A stretch of DNA of 64,000 nucleotides from Anaerotignum sp. GTDB taxonomy: Bacteria > Bacillota > Clostridia > Lachnospirales > Anaerotignaceae. The translations under genes were made by a program, and so were the position numbers. Under the pieces are notes generated by a model that saw only the letters and a program-made list of their open reading frames with translations, was not told the origin of the DNA and ran no database searches. Of the stretch, positions 41,867-51,800 are shown piece by piece (position 1 is the first letter of the stretch; each line of letters opens with the position of its first letter). The stretch lies in assembly GCA_017523325.1 (NCBI GenBank), contig JAFWWO010000064.1:1-64000 (forward strand), in the 5' to 3' direction.

Positions 41867-42968
41867 TGGCTCCACCTCCCTTCCGTACACGAGAAAGAAA
41901 CAACAACAGCAAAGGCAATCCCAACAGATAAAATCCATTGAGCCACGGCGCCATGTTCAAACGAAGGCCATAGGCACCGGAAAAATCCGGCGGCAGGGTA
42001 CCCCCAATGAACAGCAGTATCAGAATCGCAAAAAGCCAATATTTCCGCTTCCCCTCCGACTGATGACACAGCTGCACCGCCAAAAGAGAGCCGAAAAACA
42101 GCGTTCCCGAAAGGAACACCGTCACTGCCGCCATCCAAAACCACAGCAATATCACATCCAAGCGGGTCAAAAACACACCGGTAAAGCTGACCCGTTCCAT
42201 CATTTGCAATGTGGGCAACAGCTTAGCCGGCAGGGTATCCGCGCCATAAACCGCCAGACAAAGGAATACAATGACCGTCAGCACCAATGTAAACAAAAAA
42301 CACACCACTGCCACAGGCATAGACCCGTTGCGGGGCTTTTTTAAGCCGGGGAATACGAAATACAAAAACACCAATCCCTGAAATACCACGCTCATTTCCG
42401 GCAGGCTTTGTGCCATTCCTTTCAGTTGGGGCAGTGCCAAGGGCATCACCCGCCGATATTCCGAGGAAATGGCAACGGCAATCAGTATCACCACCAGCGG
42501 CACAGCCACGAAAAAGAACAGAACCTCCGCCGCCCGTCCCCTACATTCCATGCCCTGAGCCGCCAAAGCACCGCTGACAAGCAAAATCACCAACGAAAGT
42601 ATCCACATGGGCGTAGAAGGCAGCATCGTACGGGAAACCACCTCCGTAAACAGCCGCAATTCCACCGCACCGTCCAACCACAGCTTTGCCGCCAATCCCA
42701 ACAGCACCAAATTCCCCACAATGCCGCCCAAAAGACTGCGGCACCATTGCACAACCGTACCATCGGGCATTGTTTTGCCAAGGGTTGTCAGAAGCAGGGA
42801 AATTGCCGTAAAAAGACCGCCCAAAATCGCCGCCGCCGGCCAACAGCCGTTTTGGGTGCATAATGCCAGCTCCCCCGGCAAAAACAGCAGTGTTGTACCG
42901 AAAAAGTCCAATAGCAGCAAAGCCTGCAACTGCCGCAGGGATATTTTTCTGTTATCTGCAAACATCAA
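41859..42968 (-). CDS. gerB: GerB-type germinant receptor permease subunit
   Basis: B subunit of a nutrient germinant receptor, 369 residues and ten or so membrane helices, related to the amino acid/polyamine permease superfamily and thought to bind the germinant. The start MMFADNRKISLRQLQALLLLDFFGTTLLFLP is typical. It overlaps gerA by four bases and gerC by eight. Confidence 0.93.
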   Translation of the reverse strand: MMFADNRKISLRQLQALLLLDFFGTTLLFLPGELALCTQNGCWPAAAILGGLFTAISLLLTTLGKTMPDGTVVQWCRSLLGGIVGNLVLLGLAAKLWLDGAVELRLFTEVVSRTMLPSTPMWILSLVILLVSGALAAQGMECRGRAAEVLFFFVAVPLVVILIAVAISSEYRRVMPLALPQLKGMAQSLPEMSVVFQGLVFLYFVFPGLKKPRNGSMPVAVVCFLFTLVLTVIVFLCLAVYGADTLPAKLLPTLQMMERVSFTGVFLTRLDVILLWFWMAAVTVFLSGTLFFGSLLAVQLCHQSEGKRKYWLFAILILLFIGGTLPPDFSGAYGLRLNMAPWLNGFYLLGLPLLLLFLSRVRKGGGANG

Positions 42969-44440
42969 TCCTCACCGCCTTTCCTCTGCCGCCCTTTGGG
43001 TCGGGCAAAAATGGGTCTGCGTTTCATGAAGGACAGAGGAAAGCGGAAAATGCTATCCTCCCAATCCACATCGTCATTGACGGAGGAGGAACAGAAGGGA
43101 TAGAGATAGGGTATCCCATAGGAGGTCAGGCTGGACAGATGTGCCAAAAACAACAGCAACGCCGCCCAAACGCCGAACAGCCCAAACACCGCCGCCAGCA
43201 AAATCACCAAATATTTACTCAGCCGAAGGGCCGAAACAATGGAAACATTGGGAATGACAAAGCTGCATATGCCCGTCAATGCCGCTATGATAACTACCGC
43301 AGGGCTAACCAGACCTGCCTCCACTGCCGCTGAGCCGATGATGATACCGCCTACAATGCCAATGGTAGAACTGACAGGCGAAGGCAGGCGAATCCCCGCC
43401 TCCCGCAAAAGCTCAAAGGCCAGCTCCATAATCAGCACCTCCCCTACCACAGAAAAGGGAATATTCTGTCTTGTAGAAGCGATTTTTAATGCCAGTGCCG
43501 TCGGCATCAGCTGGGGGTGATACACGGAAAAAGCAATATACAGCCCCGGCAGGGTCATTGTCAGAAATGCCGCACCATAGCGAATCAGACGAATGATGCT
43601 CATCATCTCCCAACGCTCATAATAATCCTCCGCCGCCTGAAAAAAAGTGTTTAATGTGGCAGGCAGAAGCAGGGCATAGGGCGTATTATCCACCAGAATG
43701 GCAATCCGTCCCTCCAGCAGCGCCGAGGCTGTCTTATCCGGCCGCTCCGTCATTTGCAACTGGGGAAAGGGAGAAAACTGCCGCTTTTCCAATAGCTGCT
43801 CCCCATAGCCGCTATCGGGCAGAAAATCAATATCCAGCCTATCCAACTGCCCCTCCACCTGCCGTAATGTTTCCGGCCGCACCAAATCCTCCATATACAT
43901 CAGGCCGATATCGGTTTTGCTCCGTTTTCCCGCCTGCTTACGCTTTAGTTTTAGGTGGGTATCCCGAATACGGCGGCGGGTCAGTACGATATTTAACGCC
44001 ATCAGCTCCGTAAAAGCATCCTTGGGCCCTTGTACCACCACCTCCGTTTCCGCTTTATTCACCCCACGGGTAGGGAATGCCTTCGTAGAGGCTTGGAGGG
44101 CAAACTCGTCCCCGTCCATCAAAAGCACCGTATCCCCCAGAAGCACCGCATCATAAACCTCTTGGAGGGTAGTGATTTTCGTCAGCTCCCCGATGGAAAT
44201 GACTTCCTCCATTAAGGCGGTCAAAAGCCCCTCTGTCCCCTGCATTTGACAGCGTGCCATCACATTCGTCATGATAAAATCCTGTATGACGTCCCCGTCT
44301 ACAATATTATCGGTATAGACCATAAACAGCCGGCCTTCGCCCCCATTGATGCGAAACTCCCGCATGACAATATCCCCGCAGTCCCGGAAGGCTTCTTGTA
44401 TGGCCGCTGTATTTTTGGTTAAATCCTTTGCAATCTGCAT
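42965..44440 (-). CDS. gerA: GerA-type germinant receptor subunit A
   Basis: A subunit of a nutrient germinant receptor, 491 residues. A large N-terminal cytoplasmic domain (DIVMREFRINGGEGRLFMVYTDNIVDGDVIQDFI near residue 25) is followed by about five membrane helices with the conserved MLPATLNTFFQAAEDYYERW and PGLYIAFSVYHPQLMPTALALKIASTRQ-like region, and a basic tail. It is first in the cluster gerA-gerB-gerC-spoIIR-sleB. No clear forespore promoter was found upstream. Confidence 0.94.
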   Translation of the reverse strand: MQIAKDLTKNTAAIQEAFRDCGDIVMREFRINGGEGRLFMVYTDNIVDGDVIQDFIMTNVMARCQMQGTEGLLTALMEEVISIGELTKITTLQEVYDAVLLGDTVLLMDGDEFALQASTKAFPTRGVNKAETEVVVQGPKDAFTELMALNIVLTRRRIRDTHLKLKRKQAGKRSKTDIGLMYMEDLVRPETLRQVEGQLDRLDIDFLPDSGYGEQLLEKRQFSPFPQLQMTERPDKTASALLEGRIAILVDNTPYALLLPATLNTFFQAAEDYYERWEMMSIIRLIRYGAAFLTMTLPGLYIAFSVYHPQLMPTALALKIASTRQNIPFSVVGEVLIMELAFELLREAGIRLPSPVSSTIGIVGGIIIGSAAVEAGLVSPAVVIIAALTGICSFVIPNVSIVSALRLSKYLVILLAAVFGLFGVWAALLLFLAHLSSLTSYGIPYLYPFCSSSVNDDVDWEDSIFRFPLSFMKRRPIFARPKGRQRKGGED

Positions 44441-44501
44441 CGCTCCACCACCTGTCTGTTTTCTCTAGTTTGTGCAAAAATGGGAAACTCATGCAGGCAT
44501 G

Positions 44502-44540
44502 AAAAAAAGAGCCTCCCGCAAATTCCATTGCAAGAAGCTC
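44502..44540 (-). terminator. Terminator of the TolC-like gene
   Basis: Minus-strand imperfect stem GAGCTTCTTGCAA/TTTGCGGGAGGCTC followed by seven Ts. Confidence 0.8.
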
Positions 44541-44556
44541 TTATGGCTTTATTTTT

Positions 44557-45699
44557 TTATTGTTTTTGATTGCCGGCAGTATCATTGCCCAGCAAAGCAG
44601 GGTGTTCAAAGCTGAAAATCAGCATATCGTGGTTATACATATTCTTACGGAGGGCATTTTCCGCATTCAAAACGCCCAATTCTGCCTGTGCCACATCTAT
44701 TTTTTTTAAATTGCCGACTTTATAATTGATTTCCGCCGCCCGCAAATCGCCCTTGGCTTTCTTCAAATCCGCTTGTGCAGAAGCATAGACCGTTTCCAAC
44801 TGCTGTATCTGCAAATAGGCATTGCGAATGGCGAACTCCTTATTCTCCTTCGCCGTTTTCACCGCCCGCTTCGCCTGATCATAGGTCATTTCATTCCGAT
44901 TATCCTGAGAACCGTCCCAAGATTCCGGCAAATAATTCCTATTGAATTTTGCATTATCAAATGCCAATTCCCGCAATTTGATGCTTGGATCATTTTTGGT
45001 TTTTTCCACGATATACTGATCCAAAGTCTGCTTCAATTCATAGGGGGCATAGGCCACATCATAAATATACCGAAACCGCACTTCCGGCTTTTCGCCCATC
45101 ATGCCGTTCAGCTTCATATATTCCTGCTCCAAGGCATTTTCCAGCAGTGTCACATTATCCTGCGCTTTTTTTGAGGCAATCTCCAACTGGTCTAATTGAT
45201 ACTTGCTCAAAAGCCCCATGCGGTTTTTGACCTGCCCCTGCTGATACAACGCTTTTTGCACCTCGGCATTTTTCTGTGCCAGCTTCAGGCTGTCCAAATT
45301 CGTAAAAATGGTGGTGAAATAGGATTTGACTGTGGCCTGCAATGCCAGTTCCGTCAGCTCCTTGGTGTAGGCGTTTTGTTTCATGCCCGAATCCGTCTGA
45401 TAAGCGGCGCTGGTGATTGTATACCATACGTCGTTGACCCATTTTTGATACTCATAGGTGATTGTATTAAAATAGCCTACACTATCCCACAAATCCTCCT
45501 TGGTTTTTTGCAGGAAATCGGCATAATCCTGCAAATCTTTCAAATCCGAACTATGGGTACGGGCTTTTTCCAATGCCTGTTCATAGGTGAGGGTTGGCAG
45601 GGGCTGCACCGTGGGTTCTGCGGCAAATACTGCCGTCGGCATAAGGGAAAGGCTCAGCACAAGGGCCAAGCCGCTTTTTATGGAAAAAAAAGGGTTCAT
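44557..45699 (-). CDS. Secreted TolC-like coiled-coil protein
   Basis: A 380-residue protein with a Sec signal peptide (cleavage after AVFAA, about residue 27) and long alpha-helical hairpins. The repeated pattern ending in AEINYKVGNLKKIDVAQAELGVLNAENALRKNMYNHD is typical of TolC/outer-membrane efflux proteins. In an apparently monoderm Firmicute there is no outer membrane, so the role is unclear; it may bridge the thick wall or S-layer. No efflux pump genes are adjacent. It has its own promoter and terminator. Confidence 0.75.
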   Translation of the reverse strand: MNPFFSIKSGLALVLSLSLMPTAVFAAEPTVQPLPTLTYEQALEKARTHSSDLKDLQDYADFLQKTKEDLWDSVGYFNTITYEYQKWVNDVWYTITSAAYQTDSGMKQNAYTKELTELALQATVKSYFTTIFTNLDSLKLAQKNAEVQKALYQQGQVKNRMGLLSKYQLDQLEIASKKAQDNVTLLENALEQEYMKLNGMMGEKPEVRFRYIYDVAYAPYELKQTLDQYIVEKTKNDPSIKLRELAFDNAKFNRNYLPESWDGSQDNRNEMTYDQAKRAVKTAKENKEFAIRNAYLQIQQLETVYASAQADLKKAKGDLRAAEINYKVGNLKKIDVAQAELGVLNAENALRKNMYNHDMLIFSFEHPALLGNDTAGNQKQ

Positions 45700-45737
45700 G
45701 ATACTTCCTCCGTTAAATTGATTTTCATTTCAAACTA

Positions 45738-45766
45738 ACTATATCACTTCGCTCTAAAAAAAGCAA
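45738..45766 (-). promoter_or_regulatory. sigma-A promoter of the TolC-like gene
   Basis: TTGCTT (45761-45766) and TATAGT (45738-45743), spacer 17, on the minus strand, about 40 bases before the start codon. Confidence 0.7.
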
Positions 45767-45815
45767 CGACACAGCCCATATTTTTCTTTGAACGCTTGAA
45801 ATTAAGCTCCCCCAT

Positions 45816-45847
45816 AAAAAGGAACTGCCCATCAGAGCAGTTCCCTT
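45816..45847 (-). terminator. Terminator of the giant surface protein gene
   Basis: Minus-strand stem GGAACTGC/GCAGTTCC with eight-base loop followed by TTTTT, about 20 bases after the stop. Confidence 0.9.
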
Positions 45848-45867
45848 TCTCTTGCCTTGAGATTTCA

Positions 45868-48800
45868 TTATTTCAGTATATTTTCGCAAAAACGCATAAT
45901 CGTCGAGGCTGTTTCCGCACGGGTTGCATTCCCTTGGGGAACAATTGTATCGGCAGTACGTCCGGAAACAAGACCCTCTGCGTTTGCCCAGCGTACATTT
46001 TCCAATGCCCACGCCGAAATTTCGCCTGCGTCTTTGAAGTTGCTCAAATCGGCACGTTTGGAGGTGTCAATACCCTTAAATGCAGCATATCTCATAAACA
46101 GTGCCGCCATTTGTTCACGGGTAATTTTTGCATCGGGCTTAAATGTAGAGTCATCAAAGCCTTTCACAACACCGCTTGATTCTGCCCAAATTACGGCATT
46201 TGTGTACCATTTTCCTTGGGCAATATCGCTGAAGGAGGAGCTTCCGCTTACGGCAGGCGAGCCCTCCAGACGGTAAAGAATGGTCGTGAACATCGCTCTG
46301 GTCACCGGTACATCAGGTTCAAAGGCATCGTCGCTTGTGCCAAACATAATGCCCTTTCCGGAAACATAGTCAACAGCGCCTTTGTACCATGCATCGGGTT
46401 TCACATCCTTGAAGGCAGGTGCGGGATTTTCCTGAGGTTCTGTTTGCGTTGTTTCTCCCTCAGTCTTTTCCTTAAACGAACCGCTCACAGTAACCTTTCC
46501 TGCAGGCATTTTGAAGGAATAGGTTCCGTCGGACTCTTTCGTTACCGAAACATTGTTTCCGTCTTTATCCTTAACGGTTACACTATCGGCTTCAAAGCCC
46601 TCATCAGGGGTAAGGGTCACTTTAACGGTGCTTCCCGATGCCGCCTTTGCAGGATTTACGGTAATTTTGCCGTTTTCCGCTGTTCCGGCTTCCACTTCAT
46701 ATCTTACGGTGCTTGCACCACCGCCGCCGCTTGAACCGCCGCTTGAGCCTGCTGTATATTCTGCTGTCATAACCGCCATAACCGAATCTTCCATTTTGCC
46801 ATTTTTCTCTTTGCTTTGGATGATTTCGATTGTGTATTTGCCTGTGGAAGCGTTCTTTCCGAGAGAAACTGCACCGTCTGCACTGATATTAAGTCCTTGG
46901 GCAAACACTTGACCGTTACTTGTTTTAATTGTGGCGGAATAGTAATTTGTGGGGCTTGCATCCTTGTTCACCGAAGCAGTTTCAAGGTCTTTTGCCGAAA
47001 GATTGGCCAGCTTAATTGTGCTTGCGTTTGTAAAGGACGCTGTGGGATAAGGACTTACAAGAAGATCCGTTCCGATAGTACACGTTGCAAAAGTACCGTT
47101 CTCATTTTTGAAGAAGTACTTAATTTGTGTGATTTTCTTGCCCTCCAAATCCTTATACATTTCGTTATTGGGGGTCAACGCTCCATTTTTAATGGTTTCT
47201 GTGTGTCCCGTGCAGAATGCCAGCTCCACACCTTTCCAAATATTTTCCAAATGGCGCAGTGCATAAAGCTTTCCATTTTCATCCGTGAGGATTACGCCAT
47301 AAACTGTACCCTTGGAAAGATTTTCCGTTTGATCGCCGCTTAATTTAATGCCGTAGTCCCCTCTCTTTGTAAGAGCTGTGATTTCGGCTGTTACCTCCGA
47401 ATAAGCTGCCGCTCTGCCGTTGACAGCCGCAAACTCGTAAGAACCGCTATTCTTTGTCAGCTTTTTGTAAAGGTTGGGCTTAGCCGTCATTTCAAAATAG
47501 GAATAATCCCCTGCGGCAAAGAGGGCTTCCTCTGAATCCACCTTTTTGCTGCTGTCAAGGAGGGATTTTTCCGTAAGAACGGGATATGTAACTCCCAGAA
47601 TATCGGTGCTTGCGTAGGTTTCATCCTCTCCGTCGTGGTATGAGCCTGTAACCTGCTGACCATACGCTTTTTTCGTTGCACTTGTTACGGCGTCAACGCC
47701 CTCAATCTTTTCTCCCTTGTAGAAATCCGCATAGGGGATATTCATAAGCACATATCCTGCCTCGGGGATTTCAATTTCAACAGGGAAATCAATCATCGCA
47801 TTTTTGGTTATATATCTGATGTTTTTAATCGTTTTTCCGCTGAATTCCTTCAATGAACCGCCGATTTCAACTGCTCTCCAAAGGTTTTCGATGTGACGGA
47901 GTGCCATTTGGGAGCCATCGGCAAAGGTAAGGATTACGCCGCTTACAACATCACCCTGATTGATTCCCGTTGTTCCCGAAAGAGGAATCTCGATTTCTCC
48001 GTGGCTTGTTCCAATTTTAACCTCACCGGTTACGCCTTCAACAGTTGTAACATCTCCGTTTACGGCAGAAAAAGCCTTCTTTCCGTTTGCAACGGTAAGA
48101 GTTTTGTATCTTTCGGGAGTTTCCTTAAGCACATAATAGGAATAATGCTCGCTTTCAAAGAGAGCGTCCTTGCCTGTGTAGGTTGTTGTTGAAGTCTGTC
48201 CTCTATTGGTTACGGTGATTTCAACGCTTGAATCGTCCGTAATCTCTTTCAGTCCCTCCAAAACAGACATATCCTCGACCAAAACGGGATAAATCACACC
48301 TGAAATATCCGTACCCTTAGGGTCAACATGATATGAGCCTCCTGCAAGAGTTCCTGTTCTGGGCTTATTTAATGTCGCACTTGTTACGGCATCAACGCCG
48401 CTTACGCCTTCTGCCTCGTAGAAGTCAGCATAGGGAATGTTCATAAGAACAAAGTTTCCGCCTGCCTTTTCACCGAATACAGCAGGTGAATCCTCTTTCA
48501 CAGTCCAGCTTCTAAGGTCTGAACCGTCATTTTCATAGTAAACAGGGTGAACAAGGTCTAACCCTTTCACAATATCGTTTATTTCCTTAAATTCATCGGA
48601 AGTTTTTGCTTTGTTTGCATTAAGAAGGTTCGCAAAATCCTGAGATTTCATCTCTTCGGCGGTTTTACCCTCTGTCATATTCTGTTCCTCTTTGGGAACA
48701 ACCACGCCGCTGCTGACAGGCTCCTCTTTCTTAACTCCTGCTACGGACTGAACCGCATCGGAATTGAAATAGCAGTTTCTGTCAATGCCGATTCCGGCGA

Positions 48801-51800
48801 GCCGTCCGTTCATTCCGCCCACATCGGTTGTATCCTTTAAGGAAACCACATCGCCGAAAGCATAGCAGTTGTAGTGAATTCCTCCTGCCTGACCTATAAA
48901 TCCGCCGATATGAACCTTGTTGGTGTTATTCGCGTTTCCTTGGACATCACCGAGTGCATAGCAGTTCACAATTGTTGTACGGTTATCCATGGCAGCAAAA
49001 CCGCCGCCGTAGCTGTTTCCTGCATCTGTATCCACGGTAATATTGACATTTGCAAAGGTGTCCTTTATAAGACCTCTCAAAACATTTCCGGAAATTCCGC
49101 CGCCCCTTGAGATTTTATCGCTAGAACGGCTTCTAATGCTTCCCGTTACAGAACAATGATCAATCACAAAACCGTTTTGAATGTTTCCGATCAGCCCACC
49201 GATATAGTTTGTATAGCGGGAATCTACGTTTATGTCAATTCCCTCCAGATGAATGTTTTTCAGGTTTACATTTCTGTATTCGTCGGAAAGAGGTATGTTT
49301 CCGGGAAGTTCCCCTGCCGCAAAGCCGAAAAGTCCGGCCGTATACATCATTCTGGGGTCTTTTGTTGCCTCCTCTGTGGAACCTATTTTAAGCCCTGTAA
49401 TTTTATAATTTCCGCCGTCATAGTTTCCGCAGAAAGGATATGCGCAGTACTGTTTATCCGCACCCTTGATTTCAGCTCTAATTCCCCAACCTATGGGAAG
49501 CCATTCCTTGGCAGAAACATCTATGTCGGCCGCTTGAAGGAAATGCACGTTTTCCCAGCTGTTGTCCTCGCCCATTGCTTCAGCAATGAATCGAAGCTGT
49601 TCTTCCGTTTCAACAATATACGGGGATTCCGCCGTTCCGGTTCCCTTTTCAAAAATGCTTGTGTCGGGTTTCCCGTAGCCGGATGTATCTCCGTAAATTG
49701 CTTTTTCCTTCGCCTTTTCGAGGGCCTCGTTATAAGCATCGCCGCTTGTCTGTCCGCTTACAGCCTCTTCCTTGGTAACGCTGTTATTACTTACGCTGAT
49801 TTTTACAACGGTTGTTTTCGCCGCATCTCTGCCGTACCAATCTCCATCCCGCATAACAAGCTCGGAAACGGGTACGTTTTCGCAATCGGGCTGAACATAG
49901 GTTATTTCAGATGTGCTGTCCCCGAATGTTACTTCGTTTTTGTCGCTGTCATAGGTCCATGCCTTAAGGGCATCCTTGGAAAGACCGTATTGAGTGATGT
50001 CAATGGGATATGTGCTGAATTTAGCATTCAGCTTATCAGCAATTCCCGAATACTCCGCCAAAGCATATCCGTTGATGTCATCTACAAGACCGCCTATGTA
50101 AGTATCTCCCTCTTCATTCATGCCTGCGGGAACCTTGGTTCCTATGGATTCAACCACATTCACCTTGTTTCCGTTTATGGTCATGACAGAGTCGGTGTTA
50201 TAGAAGCAGGAATAGGATTTTCCGATACCTGTCACCCAGCCGGAAACGGCTCCTGCATAAACGCTGTGTTCCTTGGTGGTAAGATCGCCCTTACTGTATG
50301 AGCCCACAAGCGGCCCTGCGTTTACTCCCACAAGTCCGCTTATGGAAGCCATACCCTCGTTGCCATTTTCACGATTTCCGCTGCCTGTAACATCTCCAAG
50401 ACCGTAGCAGTTGGCAATAAGGCCTCTATTGTTTAATGCAACAATTCCGCCGCCCTGCGCAATGTTACTGCCCTTGGTGGTAACATCTATTTCCACATCG
50501 GACATGGAGTTGATTACAGCACCCTTATACTGCTGTGCCGCAATGCCGCCTACCCATGTATTTCCCTTATCGACTGTAAGGTGCATTTTTCCGTAAACCT
50601 TAACGCCGTCAATAATTGCACCCTTGTTTGAGTTTCTATCACCGGCCATATACCCGGCAACGCCGCTCATATAAACGCTTATCGGGCAGGTCAGGTCAAA
50701 GTCCACATTGGAAAGGGTAAGGTTTTTCACCACTGCACCCACATCCAATATGCTGAAAAGGCCTACATATTGTTTCTTTCCATCAACGGCACCGGACATC
50801 TTAAGTCCGGAAATTTCATATCCTTTACCATCGAATGTGCCTGCAAACGCATATTCACTGTCTCCGATGGGCGTCCACTCATTTTCCATTTGAATATCAG
50901 CACCGAGCGCTATGAATTTTCCGCTATAATCCGCACCCTCGGTCTGAGATTTCCCAAATGCACGAAGCTGCGCTTCGTTCATTATGATGTAGGGATCGGA
51001 TTCTGTTCCGCTTCCCGATGCAAAAATGGAAGCATCGGGCTCGGTGTTTACCCATGTGTCACCGGAAGGAAGCGCCTTTCCTTCCTCAAAAACCCACTCC
51101 CTAAGGCTTAAGCCCTCGATTCCGAAAGCCTCCATCAGCTTGCTTACGGGCAGAAGGTTTTTGTTCATCCTCTCCGCAAAGGCCTCAGATTCCATTTCAC
51201 TGCGTTCGAGAGCCTTAACATTTTCCGATGTCGCAAAAACAGTGTCGTGGTTAATAGTTCCGACTCCTGTGGGAACAAGGTCTGTGGAATCGGAATTTAT
51301 GGTTAAAGTGATATCGTCGGCATAATAGCCGTAGTCACGCAATGCACCTGTTTCGGGATAAACATAGTCGTTTCCGGATCTTGTCATGCCCGATGTGGTA
51401 ATTTGACCGTACAATGCGCCTACCCATTTATGCTTGCTTCCATCGTTACCCACAGAAGAATTGCCCAAAGCCGCCGTATTCCACTGCTTTCCGGCAAACA
51501 TTGCGGAAATTCCGCCCGCCATTCCGCCGAAATTGGTACTTACGGGAGATTTGCCCGAGTTATCTCCGAATGTAATGCAGTTGATAATTTTTGCATTGTT
51601 TCCCGAGTTTCCGATTATGCCTCCCGCATATGCGGATTGATTTCCTCCTCTGGATTCTGCATCTATATCCATATCCGTCCAGCAGTTAATAAATACAGAG
51701 GAAATATTTCCTCTTCCCACAAGTCCGCCGCCAAATATCAACTTTGCTCCGTCTGTGGAAACTTTTACAGAGCCTTGGGCAGAGCATGTGTCTATTAAGG

